NCBI GenBank assembly: GCA_023101725.1
Contig: JALJCO010000091.1
Span: 1-64,000, forward strand
Source: Atherinomorus stipes
Taxonomy: Eukaryota > Chordata > Actinopteri > Atheriniformes > Atherinidae
DNA length: 64,000 nt
Reading direction: 5' to 3'
Shown: one piece after another, positions 25,001 to 37,000 of the stretch
Layout of the letters: each line of letters opens with the position of its first letter
Numbering within the stretch: the first letter of the stretch is position 1
Made by a program: the position numbers and the translations under genes
Notes under the pieces: model-generated
Told to the model about the DNA's origin: nothing
The model's database searches: none
Seen by the model: only the letters and a program-made list of their open reading frames with translations

Positions 25001-28000
25001 CTGTCTCTACTGTCTCTGTTGATATTTCTGTTTTGTAGGAAAGTGCTTCCTTGGCAGATAGATTGATTCAGGTATTTTCTTCATTTTCTCTTTATCCTTC
25101 CCTTTTTTCCCCCCACTGTTTCTTCTGCATTGCATGCTTCTGATTAGCCCAGTGATGGACAGTAATGATGAAACAATCTAATAAGTACAGAACTAATGAT
25201 TACTGTGTTGAATTAGTGCATGGAAAGCCAAAAACCAGGAGAATTCTGATGACATTAGCTAATGAATTAACATTAATCACAGGATATAGAGTTGCAACAA
25301 GCATGACCTATCAGACAACCCATTCCTCTTCCTCTCTGATTCGCCCACCCATTCCACCTTCTCGTCTCACTCTTTGTCGTCCTCACCACCGTCCTCGGTT
25401 GCTTGTGTCCAAAGGGACAAGTGACTCGAGCTCAAGAGGCAGAGGAAAACTACCTGGTCAAGCGGGAGCTGGCCACAGTCAAACAGCAGAGCGAGGAGGC
25501 CACTGCTCAGCTGGAGCAGGCCGAGAAAACCATCAGGCAGCTTCAGCAGCAGCCACAAGCGGTAAGGAGGGCGGCAGAGTCCTGTTCGGGGAGGATCCGC
25601 TGGTCCCAGTCCTGTTGAGGACATAACGAGATCCATGTGGTTAGAACAGGACACTCCCAAATCCCACTTAATAACACTTCCACGTGAACATGAATGTCTA
25701 AGACTTAACTCTGGATCACAGAGACGACAAACCCATCAACTACCAGCAACACCAGAACCTGTAGGATCTGGATTTCACTCCACTTAAATGACCGTAGCTT
25801 GCTGCATAACAACTTTCTTTGTGAACAAGTTTGATTTAAAAAGGTCCTTAAACCTTCTGCCACCACCACAGTTCCTTATCTGGATCGTGTCCTCCTCCTT
25901 TCTCTTCCTGTCTCCTTCTGTCGCTAAAACAGTAGGACACTCGCATCACCACACACACACCTACGACTCTATAAGCTGCTGTTTTCAGCCATCATTCATT
26001 TACAACTAATGCATCAGAGGCTGCTCCCACAGTCTGGGAGGCCAGTGACTGAACCACCAATCCTTCCACTGGCAGACAGCTGCACTCCCACAAGTTAACC
26101 CTTCAAACTATTTTTTTTGTCTGCCTGATTTTTGTTTTATTTCATTTTTTTGTTTGTTTCCTTCCTCTCTTTTTTTGGGTGGGGTAAAACTACATATAGA
26201 TGCTTAATCACACTCCAAATCCAGACTTAAGTTTTTCAGGACAGCCTCTGCTGACAGATTATGAGGCTAAAATGATGTGAAATGAATTTACCAATAGATA
26301 TAGCACCACAAAGACCAACCAAACCAATGAAATAGACTTTGTTACCAGCAGTACTTTGTAGAAAATAACACTGAAATCAACCGTGACCAAGCCTGTGCTC
26401 ATCTGCTTATCATTCTGTCCAGTCTTGGCTTTAAGTAAAAAAATAAAAATGCCGCTTACACACACAACAGAAACTATTTACTTAATTACACTTTTTCCTC
26501 TTGCTGTTTTTTCTTCTTCTTCTTCTGCTATTTACCTACAATCCTCGCAAAACCAACTCCAACTCGTCTGCCTCAGAAATGTCTTCTTGGCTCTATTCCA
26601 GCCACAGAGGACCATTATTTTGTTTTTTTCGGTCAGAACTTTCTGCTCACATCTTAATCTTTTGCTGGTTCTGATTGGACATTAATGTTAATTTAAACAA
26701 ACTGATTGGTAGAAAGTTTGACAGGAAGTGGCCTCATCATCATTTCTTGGTCAAAGAGGTCTCTTTGCATCATAGTGGTGAGAGTGATCTTTATAATTGT
26801 GAAAATGCTAAGAAATATAATGATGATATCATGGATCACTCATTGTGGATCTACCATATAAAGTCCAAATCAACTCTACATTTAACGGATGGATTGTAAA
26901 CCTCCTGGATTATATATAAATGCCTGAAAAAGTGTCAAAATCACCTAAAGGGTAAGCTTTCCATCACAGTTTACACCACAGACTTGCACACTACGGTTCC
27001 TGAGAAGCTGTTGATAATATAAGAGATCCTGAAAAGTTTTAAAGGTAAATTAATCAAGACCCACTTAGTCCACAAACACAGAGAACCTGGCCTTTAGACT
27101 TGGGATGTGGTGTATCAGCTTCCTTATTCCTGGCAGGAATGTGATGATGGCACCGGAATCCACGCCGTTTCTGATCAGGGTTTCTTTTTCTCACTTTGCA
27201 CATTGGTTTTGGGGAATTGGAGCACAGTTTTGCCACCACGTTCTGTCTCCTGCATTGTCAAAAATGATTCATGAATATGTTAGCAGCCGTCTCTTCACAC
27301 TCGGTCCTGATCACAGAATCCTCTCTGTGCATATCTGAGGACTTCACATTTTAATTATTGATGCTGCAGACGATAATGTGCTGCCATTACTGTGTTTTAC
27401 ATAATGTCCTGTCTTGTTTAACAATGAGTGCTCATAAATTATTCATGTGAAGTGAAAGGCAAAGCGCTGAAGATATGGAATTAGCTGCAACTGTGAAATA
27501 GCCTGACACGTTTGCAGTGAGGATACTCTGTCAGGTCGTGTGCTGCCATGCCTTACTGTCTTCCCTCACAGTCGTGTCGTTTGGTTGCAGAAGGGACCCA
27601 CTCGATTCTCTGAGGAGTCCATCATGCAGCTGGAGAGAGAGCTGGTGCAAGCCCGGCTGAAAGAAGCAGAATCCCAGTGTGCACTCAAGGAAATGCAGGA
27701 TAAGATCCTTGATATGGAGAAGGTAAGATTGTGTCACCTTAATGCAGCACGCAGATGAGGATGTTGCTGTTCGCTGTTACTCTGCATCTCTTTCTTCAGA
27801 GGAATTCATCACTACCAGATGACACTAACGTGGCGCGGCTGCAGGAGGAGCTGATCGGGGTGAAACTTCGGGAAGCAGAGGCTCTAACTGGTCTGAAAGA
27901 GCTGAGACATCAGGTTCAAGATCTGGAAGAGCACTGGCAGGTGGGCTTAAATATCACAGCCAAAACCAAAATGTTTGAAACCTAAATGTGGAAAAAGCAA

Positions 28001-31000
28001 AGTATCTGAAACAGAAATGGCTCCAGACCAAAAGGTCTGAAAATCAAAATATCTCAAACTGAAATGTCAAAACAAAATGGCTTCAACTGAAATAACTGAA
28101 AACGGCTCCTGAACTAAAATGTTGAGGGAATCACTGCAATCAAGTTTTTTCTGTGTTGTATAATCAGATTTCTGCACCTGTTGACAGCTAGTTTCATTTT
28201 GCTTGTTCCATTGGCAGAATTAATTTGCTTATTACAAGTAAAAATATCTTGGCCACTCTTAAAATAAGTTTAAATAAATATATATATTTTTTGCTTATAA
28301 TAAGCAAAAGAAAAAGTCCACCAATGGAACAAGCAAAATTTTCTTGATAAGATTTCTTGAAATAAGACGCATTGCATTAAAACAAGATCTTATATCTCAC
28401 TGAAATATTTCTCTTTAGGTAATTTTGTCTTATTTTTAGTATGATGAGATATTTTTACTAGATATGAGAAAAATATACTTGGTAAGATTTGAGTTTTTGC
28501 AGTGTAAGCTTGATTTAAAACCGTCCACAGATGAATAGCTGATTATTCAGAGCGTAGAGGCTGCTGTGTTGACTCTGCTGAAATGTATAAACCATGTCTG
28601 TAAAACTAAAACACATCAAAGGAAAATGTTCTTGTTTAATAATAAAATGTGACTTTGTCCTCAGCGTCACTTGGCGCGCACTGCCGGGCGCTGGAAGGAC
28701 AGCTCCAGGAAGAACACCCTGAGCGAGTTACAGGACGAGCTGATGAGCGTGAGGCTGCGGGAAGCCGAGGCCCAGGCAGAGCTGAGGGAGACGCGACAGA
28801 GGATGCTGGAGTTGGAGACGCAGGTCAGAACTTTTCCATCCAACCACTCATTTTGAATACCTGCGTATCTCAAGGCAGGGTCGGGGCGGAGCCTATCAGC
28901 GGATACTAGTGCCCTGCTCGGGCTTAATATCTGAGTCCAAACTTCTCAGGCCTGAACCTGAATGAAGTCTGTAAGTGTTTTTTTCTCTCCTTAAACCAGG
29001 CTGTTAAGATACTGACATTAAAATAGGTTAATTGGGGATCTTGGTGTGATATTGTGCTACATTCATCATACTTTTGATTAAATAATAATAAATAAAGGCA
29101 GGAATTGTGAAAGAATAAACAAGCATGTCCAGTTTTTTTAATACTAATGGGTGATAAAGCGTTAAAAACCAAAGAGAATGAGTCCACCCACGTCTCTCTT
29201 CGTTGCCTTGAACAGGCAGTGTGCTGCATAAAGAGCTGTGATTCGGTGGCCGAATTTCCCGCGCAGTCCTGCGGATGTGACGTCAGTTGACGCTGCATCC
29301 GCGTCCCCGACAGTTTTGATCCAGGAAGAAGACGGTCGCGGTGGATTCAAACACTGTAGGGGATAGTTATGGATTCTTCTGCCGTCAGCAAACCATCCAG
29401 ATCTACTGAAAGACCGCCTCGAAGTAAAACAACGTTATAGAATCCGTTTGTGCGCGCTTCCGTGTCGGCTTGGCTGGTGGCTGCAGTTACCCGCAGCGCC
29501 AGTGGCAGCACTCGCAAGTCTCTTAATCTTGCCTCTAGTTCCTTTAATTTAACTTAATGACTGCATTATCTTAATTAGTGAGAATTGGTGCGTATAGGCG
29601 TAGTTATACTACACCTCCGATCTTATCTGAGAACTTTTATGGCATAAGTTGGTATATTTAGTTTCCTTTCAGTTGAACATTAGTTTGTAAAGTGTGAAGC
29701 GTTTTGGCTGGTGTTTAATTTATTTCTGATTTTGTTTTTTGAAATGAGTCAGCGATGCAACAGCGCTACATACCTACATACCGCAGCCATAAGATAGAAA
29801 ACCGACATGGCTAAACCGTATGACAGTGTTTATTATGATAAACATAGCAAAAACTTATCAGAAATATTTTCTTCTTCATCATAATAAAGACAACTACTAG
29901 GAGCAGTTGAACTATCAATCAAATAACAAGCAGACAAGCAGCTCGTCTTTCTTGCATGGCGGGGATGTGAGCGGCGGGAGGGGGAGGACGGAAAAGCGGC
30001 AGCTGCGTTCAAGTGTTGCCATTTATATTGGTTAAACACAAACACCGCATACATTTCTCTAATAAGCGGGTTTTACAAAAACAAGAGCCCGGCCAGGGCC
30101 TGAGGTGATGATGTGGTCATTGGCCTGAAGCCCAGCCGTCGGGCTGTCAGGGCTTGGGGGGCTCCAGTGCAGGGTTCTAGCGGATACCAGGTACACCACA
30201 AGGTCCATCACGGCTGAAATTTTACCCTTTTACTGTTTGATACTGTCACTGTGGCCATCTGGAGGGACCTGGTGCTCCTGGACATTTGGTGGGGCCGCTG
30301 CCTTGGGGGGGTGGGTGGGTGGCTCAAGGGCTCCCAGGGCCTTGGACCCTGTATTCTGCCTCCGGGGGGGCATCCTTTGCCACCTTCTGGCAAACACATG
30401 GTTGTCTCTGTGGTGGGCTGGCTGGGATCTGTGCTCTGGGGAGGCTGCTGGTGTCCTGGGTCCTGGGGGCCCCCTGGTCCTCGTTGGAGCCCCGTTGCGC
30501 TAGCATGATCACTGATTACTATTTATACCTGAAATTTTGCCCCCACATTAATTAACCTGCATGCTGATAAAGTCACTGTTCTCATGTGGGATTAATCACT
30601 AATAACTACAGTTATGTTAAAGTATTTTTCTTCGTTTTGCTGATGTTTTTGTGATTATTTTTTCCTTTTTTCCAGCTTGTCTGTGTATTTATATGTTCTT
30701 GATGACTGTCGGCTTGTGTTTTTCTTGTATATGTTGCAGGTGGTTTTCTGTTGTGTTGTCTGGTTTTTCCCTGTTTAGACTGAACAGTTGATGCCGTTTG
30801 CTTTCTTTCTGGTGTATTCTCGTCTTTTTTTGCTTCTTTTCACCTCTGTTTGCTCTCTCCTTTCTTTTGCCTCCACCCCTTTTTTACGTCGAGTATTAAT
30901 ATATAAATTCAGCAACAGACTGATTTATAAATAAAGTTCAGTTTTTGTATCCATAAAGCTCCTCTTGGCAAAACAAATTTGTTCGGCAAAAGAAAAAAAA

Positions 31001-34000
31001 AATTTAGTGTCACTAAATAATTGTTTCTCCTAAGTGGTTCAACTCAGTCGTGGTATATTTCACTACTTGGTCTTCAACTTGGCCAATAATCTCTTTCCAG
31101 TAGTGCGTTTAAGTTTTCAGGATGATAATGTAATAGCATTTTGCCAATTATAGCTCAAGTTCGTTTTATTTATGTAGCACAATTTCTACATCTGCAGATG
31201 CCCAAAGTGCTGCACAGACGCACACTAGGTGCCAAAAACAGACACTTCTAAAAAGAAAATAAAAATAAATTATAAAGGTTTAAAAAAATAAAACCAATGA
31301 AAGCAATAAAGTACAATAAAATACAATAAGAATATCAGGACCAGTACAGATATTTACTACATGACGAAAAGGGGAAGGCCTGTGCATAGAGGTGATGAGT
31401 TACTACATTATTATGTTATGACATTTCCAAAATGTTTTTTCAATGCAGTGATGTAGTTAATTATTATGACATTTTTGGAAAGTTATTGGCTAAATTACAT
31501 GTAAAATGGAAGAAATACTGACGTTATCAGCTCTAACATACAGCACTTTTCCAAGTGGTGTTTAACAGCAACAGAAAATAAAAACCAGGAAACACCTTGA
31601 GACGAAAATGACTTGGAAAGTTTTTGCATTATTGGCAAATATCCCATTATTAGTTGCTGCAGCTATATACTATGAGATTTTATTCTTATCATTGTCATTA
31701 TTATATATATAAACATGTTATTATTACTGAGCTGTAATTGAATTGTTATTTAAACTCATGGTGTGTTGTGGTAAATCCATTTTTTTAAATAAATGATCTT
31801 TCAGTGTGTGTGAGGTGAGAAACCTGTAATGTCACAGAGAAACATTAGAGGGCAGCAGGAAACTGTTTCTAGCCACTGACTTTTTTTCTTGTATTCATCC
31901 AGAATCAGATTCACAGCAACCAGCTGCGGCGGGCAGAGCAGGAGAGTCGCTGCCTGCAGGAGCGTGTGCAGAGTCTGACCTCGCAAAACAAAGACCTGCA
32001 TGTACAGCTGCAGGAGATCAAGCGTAAGCAAGCTGAGATTGAATGCAAGGTACGAACAGCTGTTCTGTACTGCTCACCCCTGTAGCAGCAGTATAAGCAC
32101 ATAACCTGTGAAGGAAAGACTAAAAGATAAGGTTTGAGAATTTATTTGTTTTCTGCAGAGCAAAGAGGAGGTGATGGCCGTCAGGCTGCGGGGAAGCTGA
32201 CAATATTGCTGCCATGGCAGAGCTTCAGCAGCAGATCTCAGAGCTAGAGATTCAGGTAAAGTCCCGAGTGTTACAAGTGTTTCCTCTACTCCCTCACAAA
32301 TCAGATTACACATATCAGAACTTTTTCAGCCACAAAAGGAAATGTACCTCACAGCAAATATAGCAGCGACAAAACGACTACAAGATTCCAGTTTTCTGAC
32401 AGATGATGTTTCTGGATAAACTGACAGGATGAGAACTGTCTGACTCTGATCTCAATTGATGTGTTGCTTTCAGTTGTCAAGGAAACCTTGCTGTCAATCA
32501 AACTAACCAACTCCCCAGCAAATCTGGAGGAGTGTGTGCTACGATATGTTGCTTACTCGTTTATCTGGTCATGGATATGTGATCACTCTTAACCTGCCCA
32601 CACTGCGTTGTTTTAGTGTTTTTATGTCTAGTTTGTTGTATTTATAGCAGGGCTGTCAGCATTAATGTCTTAATCGCAATTAGTTAAAAAGAACCCATAA
32701 CGTGATTAAATTTTTTTAATCGCATTTCAAATTAAGCCGTTTTGTTGCTTTGACTAACCTGTAGTCAGCCCCTTTGGCCATATTGTGAAGCGGTAAAAAG
32801 TGATGGATGAGAACGTACGACCTGAGTTTTAAACTGCCTGTTTCAGATTTCAGAACATTTAAGTCGTGAATTGGCAAAATATGGTCAAATAAAGCACATC
32901 TGCCTGACTTCAGACCATCTGGCTTGAAGCAAACTGTAGAAAAAAACTATAGCTCTCTGTGTGCAACCAATGGATTTTTAAACAAATAAGTTAACTAAAT
33001 TACGTTTTTTGAAAAAAGTTAAAAAAAAAAAAATTTATGTCTTCATTTGATTCCCAATGAAGACTATGGTAAAATACACTAAATTATGGGCTTAGAACTG
33101 CCTTGATATGCAAAATAACAGAGTATTACACATGCAATTCAAACCGTGATTAGTCACAGTTAACTATGAAGCTTCTGCGGTTAATCGCAATTAAAAAGAA
33201 ATATATATATCTCGTTTGACAGCTCTAATTTGTAGTGTATCAGCTGGAAAGAAAGAAACTGAAGCGATTCTAAACCAGTTTCAGATAGCACAAGGGTAGG
33301 CATCTCCAGTCCTCGAGGACCGGCATCCTGCAGGTATCAGGAGTTTCCCTGCTGCACACCTTGTGACTCGTGCAGAGCTTGATGTCAAGCTCTGTAAGTG
33401 TGTTGCCACCGGGAAACTCTAATACTTGCAGGTAGGGCTGCTGCGATTAGTCGATTAATCAACTAATCGTCGACTATTAAGTTAAGAAGCTTTGTTTTTC
33501 CCTCTCAAAATTGTCACTGCACCTTCCTTTACCTTGTCTGTCTTTCTGTCTGGTCAGCTTTTCTTAAATAGTTCATTGACATGAATAAACTCAGCTCAGC
33601 TTGCTCGGCTTTTCCCATTAGATTCAGTGAGAAAGTGCCCAAACTTTTGACTGGTACTTTACACATGCTACAATTTTCGCATGATCCGATTAGTCGACTA
33701 ATCAACAAAATAATCGGTGACTAATTGATTATCAAAATAATCGTTTGTGACAGCCCTACCTGCAGGATGCAGGCCCTCGAGACCGGAGTTGCCCACCCCT
33801 GAGCTAGCAGGAGAGAAGGATTCAGTATTTATCCCCAAATACAAAGAAAATGCTGCACAAACAAAAATGCATCTACATTGACTTTCTGACGTATTCACGC
33901 CAGCCTTTTTGAGTCGAATCTGTGTCAGTTTGTTCCGAAAGTCCGCTTCATTTGGGGAATTGTGAATGCACAATCGAACTGTGATTCAGAGCAAAGACGC

Positions 34001-37000
34001 AGACCGTCCACTTCTTCAAGAGGACCAAATACAGGGAGCAGCCTGCAAAGAAAAGTGCATTGTTGGTTCAGTGCATGGCATTGTGGGTAAACGCAACCAA
34101 AACTATGTGGCTCTGGTTGGGAGAAATGGCTTGCAGTCAGACGTGGAAGAACTCGGTAAAAGTTCTGCTAGAAATATGATCAACCAAAGACTGCTGGGAC
34201 CCGATGCTAGCTCCATGTTTAAAACACGCTGTCCTGCATTAACCTGCAGATGAACGAGTCTTCTTCTTCGTCACTTGTCTTGTTTTCTCCATCAGTAATT
34301 CTCAATGCAATGCTGAATAATAATGTTGCCCCGCCTTACCCCACCCACCATCACTAAGGGGAGGGACAAACCGGGCATACTGCTGACCCTCACAGTCGTC
34401 AGATAATGGGGACAGGCTGATCAATCGGCTTCAGTCTCACCGACACGGTGAGAAAAGTGCCCAAGAACACATCGAGCCGACTCCAGACCTGGATGTACCT
34501 TCTGCACATGCGCAAAATATGTCACCACGACAGCAGGCGGCGCTGATCTATATTGTGGCCCCAAAAACCGCAAATGACGGACCATTTCTCGAGACGAAAA
34601 CACGTAAAAGCTGCTGCTGTTGTTAGCAGAGATCAAGGATGGCTAGCTAAGGTCCCAGTACGATGCCACACTGTGTAAGAGCCTGCATTATGTCCGCTCT
34701 TCATCTGGTCTGTTTACCTTCACTTCGGCTCTTCTCGTTTGCTGATCCGCCAGCAAGGTCAAGCCTCCTCTGATATGATTGGTCAGCCCATCACCGACTG
34801 AATGACTGGCTGACGCCGATTACACATGTTCAATCGACTGAAAAGAACGTCGACAGTTTTGGCGACGGCTGCAGACGGCCGACGACACAGAACACACCAA
34901 ACTGACTCACGACCGACTTCAGAAGACTCCATGACGACACCAGACGGCCGAAAATCGCCCGATGTGTCTCTGCCTTAACAGAGCCGAGTCTAGCAGACTA
35001 TCCTGGTGTGAATGCAGCCTGTTTGTTTGTTTGTGTGTCCACAGGTTCGAATGTAGCAGCTGACTGTTTACTGTTAAACAGGTTAGCTTTAAAGAATGAT
35101 GTCATTTATTTACTTGTTTACAAATGCCATGGACTAAAGATGTCAAAAAATGTTTTGTGACCAGAAGTCATGATGAGAAAACAGTCAGGTCTACATGGAC
35201 CCTTAACATTTAGGTCTGGTTTCCTGGCAGTCTTCACATCTTCTATTTAGTTGATGTTAAAAATCAAAAACAAGGTTTAGGATTGATTTGAGTTGTCAGA
35301 AAACTTCTCTTCTTCTGTCACATGACTTTTTTTGGAGTCCTTGTTGAACAGATTGCATGTTTTCAAAAGAATGAAGTGACTGGTGATGGTCTTTTAATTT
35401 GTCATAAATGAGTAATCGTCTGGCACCATGTGGCTGAGCTCTGAACCCACAGAAATACACTTATGTGTCAACATTTAAACAGTATTCATGATTTTGTTCC
35501 CTGAAAGACTGTGTACTTGTTAGCTGATCGTACCTGACAAGAGCCGATCAGATGGATCAGATCAGTGGAACATCTGCAAACCGATGAAGATGAATCCTAC
35601 AGGAATGTTATCTTCTTTCCAGTTGGTATTAGCTGGTGTGTGTTGAGTTTTAAACTTTCTGAACTGATGACTGCTGTCATTGTCCAGATGATGAAGCTTC
35701 TCAGACTAAGCAGTGGTTTTACAATCTTGTCTCTGTGGGTCCTGTTTAAGAAGTGAACCGGTCTCTGGTGTTTGTCTGACTTGCTATGAAGCAGCAAGGT
35801 AATGTCACCTCTCAGTCAACTGCATGTGAAGGATTATTGTTGCCAGGCGCTTCAGACGAAGCTTCCTGCAACTTTTCTGCAACATTTTTTCTTTTAACTA
35901 TCATTCCTTGAATGAGATGTCACATTGTGACACCCTGGAAGCACTGATAGCCTCCAACAACTGCTAAGACAAGCTCAGAGATTTGGCTCCTGTTCCCAAA
36001 AGCAAGTTATGTTGAAACTCTATGTTAACCCAGAGTTGGCGGGAATTCTGGGCTTTCTGTTCCAGAAAGCGAGCAAAGTCTTACCCCAAGCCTGTTACCA
36101 TGGTAACTGGCTCTGTGTAGTAAACCTACTTGCTGGCAGGTTCAGCATAAAGACACCCTGAGTTTCTGCCCGTCTCTTCCCACCTGAAGCTGTCAGATGT
36201 GGGTTGTCTGCACCAACACAATTTCAGAGATGTAAAAGTTGAATTATTACACAGTGACAGAAAAATAGAGATGATTTTTCATAACTCGAGCATTCGTGAT
36301 ATAGTTTCTTTATCAATATCTTCATCAAAGAGAAATATTTTGCAGTTACTCAGATTTTCCAGCTGTAGCTTACCAACGTGGTGCATCGTGAACATCAGAT
36401 GACATCACAGCAAGATTTGCACTTTGCGCTGAGATGCTTGTGTTGATTATGATGATGTGTTTTTTAAATGGGAGTTTTCTTTATAACACTGGTAGCAGAA
36501 CACTTTAAAAAGATAACAGTATATTGAGTAATCGGGAAAGTCCTCACATCTGACATCGTAACTCCAGAAATGTGTGATGGCCTCTCTGGATCTCAGCAGA
36601 CGTGTCTCTTCACCATCCTCTTCCACCTGTGATGAAGGAGATCAGTCTGCTTCAGTATACACTCCTGAACAAAATCTTAAGACCAAAAAAAAAAGTAGAA
36701 GGATTTGCATTAGAGGATCAACATCAGGTTGCAAGTAGAGCTTCAAAATGCAAAAAGAAGAAACAGGACCAAGTGACAAAAAGTAGTAAAGATTAGGCTT
36801 TGCATTGAAAACAGCATTCAAACTAACAGACTGTTCACCAGCTGATCTAAAGTTTAAGACCATAGCCTTATAAAATCAAAATCTGCGCAAAAATCGGACT
36901 TTCACAACATTTTCTCTTTGCATTTACACTGTCATGATCTGATAGCAAAGGGAAAAAAAACTTCTGCCTTTGACCATGACAGGATTGTTGAACACCATCA

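Larger units (their letters stand above)
21344..25038 (+). other. evi5 intron, about 3.7 kb
   Basis: Mostly filled by a candidate 2.8-kb hAT-like element (21976-24804) with other repeats nested in it. No coding exon found. Confidence 0.7.
28824..31902 (+). other. evi5 intron, about 3.1 kb
   Basis: Contains a hAT-like element with 9-bp flanking repeats (28907-30178), a G-rich block (30250-30500) and a common fish repeat (about 31145-31260). No exon seen. Confidence 0.7.

Noticed and set aside
25165..25660. A 153-codon frame overlapping evi5 exon L
   Set aside because: Its 3' half is exon L read out of frame; the true frame matches EVI5.
30208..30555. Overlapping Gly/Trp/Pro-rich frames that look collagen-like or secreted
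   Set aside because: Result of G-rich composition; no signal-peptide logic or repeats of Gly-X-Y.
33966..34253. A 95-codon frame that looked protein-like
   Set aside because: It lies within a probable non-autonomous transposable element and shows no recognisable transposase or host domain.
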